From Cruoricaptor ignavus (GTDB lineage Bacteria; Bacteroidota; Bacteroidia; Flavobacteriales; Weeksellaceae), in contig NZ_FQYI01000007.1 of NCBI RefSeq assembly GCF_900141665.1, forward strand, positions 62,001-126,000: a DNA stretch of 64,000 nucleotides, in the 5' to 3' direction. The first letter of the stretch is position 1; the number at the start of each line of letters is the position of its first letter. The translations under genes and the position numbers were made by a program. The notes under the pieces were generated by a model, which did no database searches, had not been told where the DNA came from, and worked only from the letters and a program-made list of their open reading frames with translations. Positions 10,155 to 18,473 of the stretch are shown piece after piece.

Positions 10155-10182
10155 ATGATAAACGATAAATGATTTGATTTGG
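10155..10182. repeat. Seven-nt tandem words between murC and ftsQ
   Basis: The 32-nt spacer is almost entirely made of 7-mers: ATGATAA, ACGATAA, ATGATTT, GATTTGG. It ends one base before the ftsQ ATG at 10184. This is the fourth dcw spacer built of short repeated words. Confidence 0.5.
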
Positions 10183-10183
10183 A

Positions 10184-11197
10184 ATGAAGAATAAGTGGCG
10201 GTTTCTGAAGATTTTTGTGACGGTAATTATCCTTGGATTTTTGCTGAGCTTCTCGCTGAACCGCTTTAGCGAAAAACCGGTGAGCAAAGAGATGACCGCC
10301 ATAAACCTGAACACCACCACAATTCCGGTGTATTTCGTGGATGAAAACCAAATACGCGACATCGTTAGCAGAGACAACCCCTCCGGCAAAGTGGGCGGCA
10401 TCAACATACCGGAACTTGAACGGAAAATCAACGAGATAGAAAGCGTGGACAGCGCCAATGTTTACCTGAACCTGAACGGGCAGCTGAATATAGATGTGCA
10501 CCAGAAAATCCCAGTATTTCGCCTGAGCAAGGGCAACCAGGAATTTTATGTGGATGAGCAGGGCACGGAGTTTCCGCTCTCGAAAAACTACGCCCACCCC
10601 TGTATGCTGGTGAAGGGCAATGTGCAGCCGGAGGAATATGAAAAGCTGGCAGAGCTTGTGCGAAAGATAGATGCGGACGATTTCTGCAAGAAATTCTTCA
10701 TCGGCATCAGCAAAGAAAAAAACAACTATAACCTGCTGACGAGCGATGGCAATTATAAGGTGGAAATTGGCGACCTGGATAATATCGATTTCAAGGTGAA
10801 GGGCTTTAAAACCTTCGTGGAAAAATTCCTGGTGTACCAGGACCAGCGGAAGTACAGCAAGATTTCGGTGAAGTATGATAACCAAATCGTAACCACGCTG
10901 AATCCGAATTTCAAGGAAAACGAGGCGGCGATAAATTCATCCAAAGAAAAAATCGCGAAAGCGGAAAACAAACCGGAAGCCACGCCAAAGCCTGCGGCGA
11001 AAAAACCGGAGAAAGCGGAAGCAAAAAAGGCACAGCCGAAAAAAGAGGAGCCGAAGAAAGAAGCAGCGAAAAAATCGCCGGAGAAAAAAACTGAGAAAAA
11101 ACCGGAACCAAAGAAATCAGAAACAAAAAAAGCGGAGCCAAAAAAGGCTGAGCCGAAAAAGAAAAACGAAGCAAAAAATAAAGAAAAGAAAAAATAA
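10184..11197 (+). CDS. ftsQ: Cell division protein FtsQ with long Lys/Glu/Pro/Ala tail
   Basis: Bitopic division protein that links cytoplasmic and periplasmic divisome parts. It has a short basic N-terminus, one membrane segment (about residues 8-25) and a periplasmic POTRA/beta domain. Overall similarity of FtsQ is low, so the name rests on topology and on the position between murC and ftsA. The last 88 or so residues (about 250-337) form a highly charged tail of K, E, P and A, with repeats such as KKAEPKKAEPKK. The tail would lie in the periplasm. ftsA starts 5 nt after the stop. Confidence 0.85.
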   Translation: MKNKWRFLKIFVTVIILGFLLSFSLNRFSEKPVSKEMTAINLNTTTIPVYFVDENQIRDIVSRDNPSGKVGGINIPELERKINEIESVDSANVYLNLNGQLNIDVHQKIPVFRLSKGNQEFYVDEQGTEFPLSKNYAHPCMLVKGNVQPEEYEKLAELVRKIDADDFCKKFFIGISKEKNNYNLLTSDGNYKVEIGDLDNIDFKVKGFKTFVEKFLVYQDQRKYSKISVKYDNQIVTTLNPNFKENEAAINSSKEKIAKAENKPEATPKPAAKKPEKAEAKKAQPKKEEPKKEAAKKSPEKKTEKKPEPKKSETKKAEPKKAEPKKKNEAKNKEKKK

Positions 11198-11202
11198 CAT
11201 AT

Positions 11203-12585
11203 ATGGAAAACCAGGAATATTCAGTAGGGCTGGACATCGGGACTACCAAGATTGTAGCCATCGTCGGCAGGCGGAACAACCACGGGAAAATCGAGGTAAT
11301 GGGAGTAGGCAAAGCCAAAAGCCTCGGGGTACACAAGGGCATTGTGAACAATATCGCGCAGACCATCGCCTCCATCCGCACGGCAGTAGATGAGGCGCAG
11401 AAAAGCGCCGGAGTTCCCATTAAAAAAGTTACGGTGGGCATCGCAGGGAAGCACATCCGCTCACTCCAGCACTCGGATTACATCATGCGAGAACACCCGG
11501 AGGAAGTCATCACCGAAAAAGACATCGAAAGCCTCAAAGACCAGGTAAAAAAACTCGTAATGCTGCCTGGCGAGGAAATCATCCATGTGCTGCCGCAGGA
11601 ATACAAGGTGGACAGCGACGGCGAAATCCACGAGCCGATAGGCATGAGCGGGAAGCGGCTGGAGGCAAACTTCCATGTAGTGGTGGGGCAGATGGGCAGC
11701 ATCCGCAACATCGCCCGCTGCGTGCGCGAAGCTGGCCTGGAGATGGAGTCCCTCACCCTGGAGCCCCTCGCCTCTTCCGAAGCGGTACTCACCAAGGAAG
11801 AAAAGGAGGCCGGCGTGGCCATCGTAGACATAGGCGGCGGCACCACGGATATCGCCATCTTCAAGGACAACATCATCCGCCACACCTGCGTAATCCCATA
11901 CGGCGGGGGCATCATCACCGAAGACATCAAGGAGGGATGCTCCATTATCGAAAAACACGCCGAGCAATTAAAAGTAAAATTCGGGTCCGCAGTGCCGGAG
12001 ATGGAGAAGGAATCCACCTATGTGACAATTCCAGGCCTGCACGGCAGACCGGATAAGGAAATTTCCCTGAAAACTTTAGCCCAAATCATCAACGCAAGGG
12101 TAGAGGAAATCCTGGAAATGGTAAATACCGAACTAAAGGCGTACGGCGCTTTCGAGCAGAAAAAGAAACTCATCGCAGGCATCGTGCTTGCCGGCGGCGG
12201 CTCCAACCTGAAGCACCTCCGGCAGCTTGCCAACTATACCACCGGCTTCGACAGCAGAATCGGCTTTGCCAATGAATATGTGGCGAATGACAAAAACCAA
12301 CACCTGAAGGGCCCGGAATATGCGACTTCCATCGGGCTGTTAATGGAAAGCCTGAAAATCAGGGACAAAAAAACAGAGCCTGAAAAGGAGGCCGAAACAG
12401 AACCGGCTGCAAAAGAAACCGGAAAGGGAATAGAAATAGAAAAGGAAATAGCTTCCGCTACCGACATCGCGCAAATAACAACTGATGCAAACGACTTTTC
12501 CACCGAGCCTAAGGCTAAGCGCCCTACCTTCGGCCAGCAGCTGATGGAAAAGGTAAAAAAGTTCTTCGAAGAAGTGGAAGATTAA
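11203..12585 (+). CDS. ftsA: Cell division protein FtsA
   Basis: Actin-like ATPase that tethers FtsZ to the membrane. The phosphate-1 motif GLDIGTTK is at the N-terminus and phosphate-2 IVDIGGGTTD is in the middle. The C-terminus ends in the amphipathic helix LMEKVKKFFEEVED, the expected membrane-targeting sequence. It is separated from the core by a charged linker (about residues 385-440). 460 residues is within the Bacteroidota range. A hairpin lies between this gene and ftsZ. Confidence 0.95.
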   Translation: MENQEYSVGLDIGTTKIVAIVGRRNNHGKIEVMGVGKAKSLGVHKGIVNNIAQTIASIRTAVDEAQKSAGVPIKKVTVGIAGKHIRSLQHSDYIMREHPEEVITEKDIESLKDQVKKLVMLPGEEIIHVLPQEYKVDSDGEIHEPIGMSGKRLEANFHVVVGQMGSIRNIARCVREAGLEMESLTLEPLASSEAVLTKEEKEAGVAIVDIGGGTTDIAIFKDNIIRHTCVIPYGGGIITEDIKEGCSIIEKHAEQLKVKFGSAVPEMEKESTYVTIPGLHGRPDKEISLKTLAQIINARVEEILEMVNTELKAYGAFEQKKKLIAGIVLAGGGSNLKHLRQLANYTTGFDSRIGFANEYVANDKNQHLKGPEYATSIGLLMESLKIRDKKTEPEKEAETEPAAKETGKGIEIEKEIASATDIAQITTDANDFSTEPKAKRPTFGQQLMEKVKKFFEEVED

Positions 12586-12614
12586 GGAAAAAAACAGAAA
12601 ATTTTTATAAATTG

Positions 12615-12633
12615 TGAGCAGAATTTTTGCTCA
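12615..12633. other. Hairpin between ftsA and ftsZ
   Basis: TGAGCA at 12615-12620 pairs with TGCTCA at 12628-12633 around an AT-rich loop. The flanking G and T can extend the stem by wobble. No T-run follows, so it is not a standard terminator. It may act as a processing or stability element in the ftsA-ftsZ transcript. Confidence 0.4.
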
Positions 12634-12677
12634 TAAAAACCAAATCATAAAAGCCTTTGGCGAGCAATTTTAAAAGA

Positions 12678-14531
12678 ATGGAAAATACACTAAATCAGGG
12701 TTTTACCTTTGACCTACCAAAAGGGAATTCATCTATCATAAAAGTAATCGGCGTAGGGGGCGGTGGTAACAATGCCCTGATGCATATGTACGAAAAGGGC
12801 ATCCACGGGGTAGATTTCATCATCTGCAACACGGATGCGCAGACGCTGGACAACAATCCGGTATCCAATAAAGTTCAGCTGGGCATCAGCATTACCGAAG
12901 GCCTGGGCGCTGGCGCAGACCCGGAAGTAGGGGAAAAAGCGGCAATAGAAAGTATTGATGATATAAAGGCGGCCCTGGGGCAGAATACCAAGATGGTCTT
13001 CATCACCGCAGGCATGGGCGGCGGCACAGGCACCGGAGCGGCTCCTGTGATTGCAAAAATCGCCAAGGAAATGGGCATCCTGACCGTGGGGATCGTAACT
13101 GTGCCGTTCAGCTTTGAGGGCAGAAGGCGCCTGGAGCAGGCGGAATCGGGGCTGGAAAAACTCCGCAACAATGTGGATTCCCTGATCGTCATAAACAATG
13201 ACAAACTCCGCCAGCAGTTTGGAAACCTGGGCTTCAAGCAGGGCTTCTCCAAAGCAGACGAAGTGCTGACTAATGCGGCGAAGGGTATGGCGGAAGTAAT
13301 CACCGCGCCGTTTACCATCAACATAGACTTCCGCGATGCGAAATCCGTACTGCAGAACTCGGGCACCGCACTAATGTCCACAGGCAGCGCTACCGGGGAG
13401 AAACGCGCGGAAGAGGCGGTGCGCAAGGCTTTGGATTCCCCGCTGCTGAATGATAACAAAATTACTGGGGCAAAGGATGTTCTGCTGCTCATACAGTCCG
13501 GCACCGATGAGGCGCACGAGGCCACGATGGACGAAATCGGGCTCATCAACGACTACATCCAGAGCGAGGCGGGGAATACGGCGAACATCATCTTCGGGGT
13601 GGGCACAGACGAGAGCCTCGGCGAGGCGATAAAGGTTCTGGTAATCGCTACAGGGTTTGCAAAAGAGAAAAATACCGGGCATGTGGAGAAGGAATTCATT
13701 AACCTGCACGACAGGCCGGAACGCCGCGAATCTCCGTTCAAAACAAGAAAAGAGCGTGGGGAAGATACTGCCGGCGATACAATATTCCTCCTGGATGATG
13801 AGGAAGACCAGCCGGCATCTCCATTTTTTACCTCTACAAAGCAGGATGCCATTGATAAGGCTGCCGCCGAGCAGGACACTCAGGATTTTGAAAAAGAAAA
13901 TTTGAGGCTGGAGGATGACTCTGATGAGGATGAAGTGCTAAGTATCTTCTCCTCCGACAGGGACGAAGACGAAACCGTATCCTTCACCTTTGATTTCGAA
14001 GGGGAGAACCCCGCGGAAGGCGGCCGCAATACCGGCGATTTTTCATTTTTCATAAATGAGCCTAAGGAAGAGGAGCCTAAAATTCAGGTGAAAAGCAATT
14101 CGGGAGATCCTGACACTTTGGGCAGCTCATCCAAATTTGGCATTGAAAACAGAAGCCAATCTTTCTCGCCTGTCCCTGCGGCAAATATTAAAGAAGCGGA
14201 TGCGCCTATAGAAAACACGGAAGAAGAGCTCCCCCAGAAGGAAACGGAAACAATAGTATATGAGGAGGAAGTTGAACAATTTACCATCATCAGCAAAAGC
14301 GTAAGCGCAAAGGCCGCGGAACGCCGGAACAAGCTGAAAGAATTCAACTCCCGCTACCAGAATTTTGAGTCGGATAATGATTTTGAGACAGTGCCGGCAT
14401 TCCGGAGGAAGAATATCAACATCTCTCAGGAAAATGCATCAGAGCAGCAGATCAACACCTTTCTAGCGGAAGATCAGCGCGGCGGTTTTCAGGTTCGAGA
14501 AAACAGATTTCTGAATAAGGATGTGGACTGA
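12678..14531 (+). CDS. ftsZ: Cell division GTPase FtsZ
   Basis: Tubulin-like GTPase that forms the Z ring. The nucleotide motif GGGGNNA is near the N-terminus and the tubulin signature GGGTGTG follows about 85 residues later. I use the ATG at 12678 because MENTLNQGFTF matches known flavobacterial N-termini. A TTG at 12657 in the same frame would add seven residues. The GTPase core ends near residue 330. It is followed by an acidic linker of roughly 200 residues. The probable conserved C-terminal peptide VPAFRRKN begins at residue 572, and 40 more residues follow it. The total is 617 residues, longer than typical FtsZ because of the linker. Confidence 0.95.
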   Translation: MENTLNQGFTFDLPKGNSSIIKVIGVGGGGNNALMHMYEKGIHGVDFIICNTDAQTLDNNPVSNKVQLGISITEGLGAGADPEVGEKAAIESIDDIKAALGQNTKMVFITAGMGGGTGTGAAPVIAKIAKEMGILTVGIVTVPFSFEGRRRLEQAESGLEKLRNNVDSLIVINNDKLRQQFGNLGFKQGFSKADEVLTNAAKGMAEVITAPFTINIDFRDAKSVLQNSGTALMSTGSATGEKRAEEAVRKALDSPLLNDNKITGAKDVLLLIQSGTDEAHEATMDEIGLINDYIQSEAGNTANIIFGVGTDESLGEAIKVLVIATGFAKEKNTGHVEKEFINLHDRPERRESPFKTRKERGEDTAGDTIFLLDDEEDQPASPFFTSTKQDAIDKAAAEQDTQDFEKENLRLEDDSDEDEVLSIFSSDRDEDETVSFTFDFEGENPAEGGRNTGDFSFFINEPKEEEPKIQVKSNSGDPDTLGSSSKFGIENRSQSFSPVPAANIKEADAPIENTEEELPQKETETIVYEEEVEQFTIISKSVSAKAAERRNKLKEFNSRYQNFESDNDFETVPAFRRKNINISQENASEQQINTFLAEDQRGGFQVRENRFLNKDVD

Positions 14532-14570
14532 TGCCATATTGGCAGAAAATCCTTTAATGCCATTTCGGCG
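14532..14570. promoter_or_regulatory. Two operator-like 13-mers upstream of the bacilliredoxin gene
   Basis: TGCCATATTGGCA (14532-14544) is a near-perfect palindrome. TGCCATTTCGGCG (14558-14570) repeats it 26 nt later. A third relative, TGACATTTCGGCA, lies at 18755-18767 upstream of clpC. In the first and third copies the similarity continues into GAAAA. The pair starts right after the ftsZ stop and ends 5 nt before a promoter -33 element. This arrangement fits a regulator-binding site, but the regulator is unknown. Confidence 0.5.
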
Positions 14571-14575
14571 CAGAA

Positions 14576-14606
14576 TTTGAGTGTATGAGGGTACTCAATA
14601 ATTTTC
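14576..14606 (+). promoter_or_regulatory. Promoter of the bacilliredoxin gene
   Basis: TTTG at 14576-14579 and TAATTTTC at 14599-14606 are separated by 19 nt. This matches the Bacteroidota sigma-ABfr consensus TTTG-N19/20-TAnnTTTG with one mismatch. The start codon at 14630 lies 23 nt downstream. Confidence 0.55.
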
Positions 14607-14629
14607 ATTAACAATTAAATTAAATCAAA

Positions 14630-15040
14630 ATGTATCCACAGGAACTTGTAATGCCAATGAAGGCAGAACTAACGAATAACGGTTTCGAAGATCTAACAAC
14701 GCCGCAAGAAGTAACCGATGCTCTGAAAAGACCCGGCACTACCCTGCTGATGGTAAATTCCGTTTGCGGATGCGCGGCTGGAGCTGCAAGACCGGGGGTG
14801 GTTCATTCCCTTTCCGGGGACAAGAAACCAACTCACCTTACCACTGTATTTGCTGGCTTTGATCTTGATGCGGTGGCAGAGGCGAGGAAGCACCTGGCGC
14901 CCTTCCCGCCAAGTTCTCCGTGCGTGGCACTCTTCAAAGATGGCGAGCTGGTACATATGCTGGAGCGCCACCACATTGAGGGTAACCCGGCGGGCGCCAT
15001 CGCGGCGAACTTGCAGGCTGCCTACGAAGAGTTCTGCTAA
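14630..15040 (+). CDS. BrxA/BrxB-family bacilliredoxin-like protein
   Basis: Small thioredoxin-fold protein of the YphP/YqiW family, 136 residues. In Bacillus these proteins remove bacillithiol from protein cysteines. The family active-site sequence SVCGCAAG is visible with Cys46-Gly-Cys48, and the C-terminal half carries the family sequence ERHHIEG. The start MYPQELVMPM is the usual family N-terminus. The gene has its own promoter and terminator, and operator-like repeats lie upstream. Whether this organism makes bacillithiol cannot be told from the window. Confidence 0.9.
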   Translation: MYPQELVMPMKAELTNNGFEDLTTPQEVTDALKRPGTTLLMVNSVCGCAAGAARPGVVHSLSGDKKPTHLTTVFAGFDLDAVAEARKHLAPFPPSSPCVALFKDGELVHMLERHHIEGNPAGAIAANLQAAYEEFC

Positions 15041-15049
15041 GAAACTGAA

Positions 15050-15078
15050 AAAACCGCTCTAAAGAGGGCGGTTTTTTT
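15050..15078. terminator. Bidirectional intrinsic terminator
   Basis: ACCGCTCT and AGAGGGCGGT form a stem with one bulged base, followed by seven T on + and preceded by an A-run that acts as a T-run on -. It separates the convergent bacilliredoxin gene and the glycosyltransferase gene, whose stop codon begins at 15077. Confidence 0.85.
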
Positions 15079-15976
15079 AATCCATATCCTGCTCCATAAG
15101 GCTGCAGAGGAGCAATATTTTGTAAAAATCCAGCAGAGGGATGAAATAATTTCCTGATAAAAGGAGCCTCTTTACGGGTTTTTCAAAAACATTGAAAAGC
15201 TCGGAGAAATGCTTCGCCAAATGAAGATTGCTAAGGAGCCTATAGGCTTTCGCTATTTTCATACCGGAGATTGCATCCGCATATTGCTTGTCTTTAAGGA
15301 GCCTGGCTAGTGTCCGCATAGAGCATTCTGTTTTCTTAAGAAATTCCGCATCTGTGGTTTTATCGAGATGGAGTACGGGATTTTCAATATGATCCACGGG
15401 AAATTCATTTTTCGCCAGCGAATATCCCAGCATCCAATCCTCGTAGCCATAGGTGGAGATGCGTTCGTCGAAATTGATTTTTGCAAAAACATCTCTGCGG
15501 ATGGCGAAATTGATGCCCTTCAATGATGTATGCGGGTGTTTCCTGCGAGCGGCAAGAGCCGGCACTTCTCTTTTTGCTGAATAGTAATTTCGCAGGGTGC
15601 GCTGAGCCCCGTCTTCTGAAAATCCGCCATAAACTGCTGTAGCCTCAGGGTTTTGAGCAAAGAATTCAAGGTATTTGCTTAAAAAATTTTCGCTGACAAT
15701 TCCAGCATCACAGTCGAGGAATAGCAGCCACTCTCCTGAGGCGTATCTTAAAAACATATTGCGGATTGCGGAGCGCCCGATGTTTTCTTGCAGAAAAATA
15801 TAGCTATTTACTCTCGGGGTTATTTCCGAATTTTTTTCCTGAAAATAATCTTCTGACGCATCATCGATCAGGATGATTTCCGCATCAATTTTTTTCCTGG
15901 AAATTTCCTGCGCCAAATCCGAGACCAGCCTGCGGACATCAAAATTAAAAACCGGGATGCAGACCGAAAGTTTCAC
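15077..15976 (-). CDS. Family 2 glycosyltransferase
   Basis: GT-A fold sugar transferase, 299 residues, probably acting on a surface polysaccharide or lipopolysaccharide precursor. The N-terminus MKLSVCIPVFNF, the IDDAS motif and the metal-binding-type LDCDAG are typical of GT2. The start is a GTG that overlaps the stop of the upstream GT9 gene (GTGA). It is the last gene of a five-gene minus-strand operon. The sugar donor and acceptor cannot be predicted. Confidence 0.85.
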   Translation of the reverse strand: MKLSVCIPVFNFDVRRLVSDLAQEISRKKIDAEIILIDDASEDYFQEKNSEITPRVNSYIFLQENIGRSAIRNMFLRYASGEWLLFLDCDAGIVSENFLSKYLEFFAQNPEATAVYGGFSEDGAQRTLRNYYSAKREVPALAARRKHPHTSLKGINFAIRRDVFAKINFDERISTYGYEDWMLGYSLAKNEFPVDHIENPVLHLDKTTDAEFLKKTECSMRTLARLLKDKQYADAISGMKIAKAYRLLSNLHLAKHFSELFNVFEKPVKRLLLSGNYFIPLLDFYKILLLCSLMEQDMD

Positions 15977-16944
15977 CTTTTTATTTTTTCTAAAATCTGC
16001 TGAATCGAGAGTTCCTCCAGGCAGGCATAATCACCCCGGTAGCACTCTTTGTCGCCAAAAACCGAGCAGGGCCTGCAGCTTAGATCCTTGACTTCGGCAA
16101 CATCCGCCACGCTTTGTCCGTAGCCTAGAAAGCCTGCGTATCTGTGGGTGCCCCCCCACACGGAGATGCAGCGCGTGCCCACCAGGCTCGCCAGATGCAT
16201 ATTGGCAGAATCCATAGAGACCATAAGGCGAAGGCGCGCAATCAGCTGAAGCTCTTCGGTGAGGCTGAGGCGGCCCGCCACACATTCCGTATTGGGGATT
16301 GCCGCCTGCCAGTGCCGCAGTGTTTCGATTTCGGATTCGCCGCCTCCGAAGAAATAGACTTTTTCCTCTTTTGCAAGGAGCCGCGCCAGCTCGAAGGATT
16401 TTGCCGGGGAGAGCATTTTGCCCTTGTGCTGGGCAAACGGTGCAAAGCCGATGTTTTGTTTTTCTTCTGTGGTGGGGCACAGTTCGTGGGAAAGTTTCAC
16501 GGGAAACCCTAAGTCGCGGAATACATCAGCATACCGCTCCACGGTAGGTTTCAGCTGGAATTTGTCCAGATTCTGCACATCTGTGAGCGCTTCTTTTCCC
16601 TCTTTTCCCTTGTCGATAATGGCGACCCGATATCCTCGCAATTCAAAAATCCTGCGAAAAACCTTTGTACGGATGACATCGTGCAGATCGGCGATCCCGT
16701 CTGGCTGGAACTCTTTTATCAGAGACAATGCCAGCCTGCGCAAGCCGAAATAGCCCCGGTAATCATCGAGATTTACACCTTTAAAAACAAGATTCGGAAT
16801 CCCGAGGAAAAGCTCTCTGAAGTTCTCCCGGGTTACCATCATCACCTGCACATCGGGATTTTGCTGCAGAAATTCCCTGCAGACTATCGCAGCCATAGCA
16901 ACATCTCCGAAGGCAGAAAACCGGTATGCGAGAACTTTCTTCAA
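15973..16944 (-). CDS. Family 9 glycosyltransferase (heptosyltransferase-like)
   Basis: GT-B fold protein of the GT9 family, which includes the lipopolysaccharide heptosyltransferases. The N-terminal signature is YRFSAFGDVAMAA. The C-terminal domain has MDSANMHLASLVGT followed by VWGGTH, which corresponds to the nucleotide-sugar site. 323 residues is normal. The TTG start overlaps the sufE stop in TTGA. It is co-transcribed with the GT2 gene and probably works on the same glycan. Confidence 0.85.
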   Translation of the reverse strand: MKKVLAYRFSAFGDVAMAAIVCREFLQQNPDVQVMMVTRENFRELFLGIPNLVFKGVNLDDYRGYFGLRRLALSLIKEFQPDGIADLHDVIRTKVFRRIFELRGYRVAIIDKGKEGKEALTDVQNLDKFQLKPTVERYADVFRDLGFPVKLSHELCPTTEEKQNIGFAPFAQHKGKMLSPAKSFELARLLAKEEKVYFFGGGESEIETLRHWQAAIPNTECVAGRLSLTEELQLIARLRLMVSMDSANMHLASLVGTRCISVWGGTHRYAGFLGYGQSVADVAEVKDLSCRPCSVFGDKECYRGDYACLEELSIQQILEKIKR

Positions 16945-17363
16945 GACTTCAGCTGATAAGCTACGGCGTAGAATTTTATTTGCTTCGTCATTGCCATCAG
17001 CCCATTTGCGCGGCTTGGGGAAAGGAATTCCTGCAGCCCGATATCCTCGATGAATTTAAAATCTGAACTGAGTATCTCTTCCGCGCTGTGCCCGGAGTAA
17101 ATCCGGACAAGCAGAGCGATAATTCCTTTTGGCAGAATACCGTCGGAATCTGCATCGAAAAACAGTTTGCCATCGCGGAAATCCGCATCCAGCCATACCT
17201 TGCTTTGGCATCCTTTTATTTGGTTGGCTTCGGTTTTCTTCTCCTCCGGGAGCCCTTTCAGGTCTTTTCCAAGGTCTATGATGTATTCGTATTTCTGCTC
17301 CCAATCTCCCAGGAAGGCAAATTCATCCACGATTTCCTGCTGATTTTCGGTAATAGTTTTCAT
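16941..17363 (-). CDS. sufE: SufE-family Fe-S cluster assembly protein
   Basis: SufE takes sulfur from the cysteine desulfurase SufS and passes it to the SufBCD scaffold. The protein has 140 residues and the conserved acceptor cysteine is Cys52 in the family sequence IKGCQSKVW. No suf genes are nearby; instead it lies between glycosyltransferase genes. It overlaps the GT9 start by 4 nt and is 9 nt from the GT4 gene upstream. The odd location looks like operon capture rather than a functional link. Confidence 0.92.
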   Translation of the reverse strand: MKTITENQQEIVDEFAFLGDWEQKYEYIIDLGKDLKGLPEEKKTEANQIKGCQSKVWLDADFRDGKLFFDADSDGILPKGIIALLVRIYSGHSAEEILSSDFKFIEDIGLQEFLSPSRANGLMAMTKQIKFYAVAYQLKS

Positions 17364-17372
17364 CCGGCAAAT

Positions 17373-18473
17373 TTAAGCATTGCTGAGCATTTCGGCTTTC
17401 CTGAAAAGCTCCAGAATTTTCTCCTCCTCCATCTCCCAGCAGTATTCTCTTGCCGCTTCGCGCAAGGCATCGGCATAAAACTCTCTGCCGTTTTCAAGTA
17501 TTGTTTTTAGCGCGGCGGCGATGGTTTCTGGATTATGATTGTCAATCATCTCCCCTATTTTGTAACGGTCGAAAATTTTTTTTATCTCCGGAAAGTTGAT
17601 AAGCACTGCAGGCACCAGCGACTGGATGTAATCTGGCACTTTATTCGGCAGCGAGTAATAGTAGCTCAATCCGTTATTTTCCTCTACTGCGAGCCCTGCA
17701 TCGGCAATTTTGGTAAATTTCCTCAGCTTCTCTGGAGAAAGCCTGCCAAGAAACTCCACCTTTGCCTGTAGGCCTTCTGCCCGCGTATGTTTCTCATAAT
17801 CAGCCCTTAGGTTGCCAACACCCGCGATTTTCAGAATGGCGTTATCCAAATATTTCATAGCGGAAATAGCCTGAAACAAGCCGCGGCTCTCGTTCAAGGC
17901 TCCCTGCCAAATGATGATCTTCGGAGAATTTTCTATAAAATCTATCCGGCCGGGAATTCTTCTTGGAATATTCCTCACTACCACGGGGCTTATCCCGTAT
18001 TTCGCACGGAACCACCCCGCGTAGCTGGCGCTCTCCGTCATCATATAATTTAAGCCCGGAACTATGGCTTTTTCTAAAAACCTCCAGACCTTTTGAGAAA
18101 ACCTACCCTGAACCGAGGGCTGCTCTGTGAAGATTTCGTGGCTGTCGAATACGAGCGGAATTTTAAATAATTTTGAAGCTAAATCATTGGCAGGCAGCGT
18201 ATCCAAGTCATTGGCAAGCAGTACACAGCCCGGACTTTTAAACCTTACTATTTCCCTGAACAATTTCATGTTAAATTCCGCATATGCGAATTTTAATTTT
18301 TTAGATTTTATCCTGATTCTCAATATTTTATAAGACCGTTCCAACGGCGGAGCGCCTGCCCAGTCGTTCCCGATGAGGATGATTTCGTGGCCGGCTTCGT
18401 GCAGTGTACGGCATACTTTTTCTACCCGCTGATCGGTCACCAGATTGTTGAAAACGCTTACGATAACCCTCAT
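17373..18473 (-). CDS. Family 4-type glycosyltransferase
   Basis: GT-B fold glycosyltransferase of 366 residues. The N-terminal half begins with a Rossmann strand (MRVIVSVFNN) and contains the sequence VFDSHEIFTEQP, common in GT4 enzymes. The C-terminal half has the donor-domain region around IIWQGALNESRGL and the acidic VEENNGLSYYYSLPNK segment with the catalytic-type glutamates. It overlaps the membrane-protein gene upstream by 4 nt (ATGA). The substrate is unknown. Confidence 0.85.
   Translation of the reverse strand: MRVIVSVFNNLVTDQRVEKVCRTLHEAGHEIILIGNDWAGAPPLERSYKILRIRIKSKKLKFAYAEFNMKLFREIVRFKSPGCVLLANDLDTLPANDLASKLFKIPLVFDSHEIFTEQPSVQGRFSQKVWRFLEKAIVPGLNYMMTESASYAGWFRAKYGISPVVVRNIPRRIPGRIDFIENSPKIIIWQGALNESRGLFQAISAMKYLDNAILKIAGVGNLRADYEKHTRAEGLQAKVEFLGRLSPEKLRKFTKIADAGLAVEENNGLSYYYSLPNKVPDYIQSLVPAVLINFPEIKKIFDRYKIGEMIDNHNPETIAAALKTILENGREFYADALREAAREYCWEMEEEKILELFRKAEMLSNA

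Noticed and set aside
10058-10885. A 275-residue minus-strand frame across murC and ftsQ
   Set aside because: It is antisense to two essential genes and without family resemblance.
12615-12633. The hairpin between ftsA and ftsZ as a terminator
   Set aside because: It has no following T-run and sits inside an operon that needs read-through.
14580-14598. GAGT and ACTC around 14580-14596 as a hairpin
   Set aside because: The arms are only four bases and lie in the promoter spacer; chance is likely.
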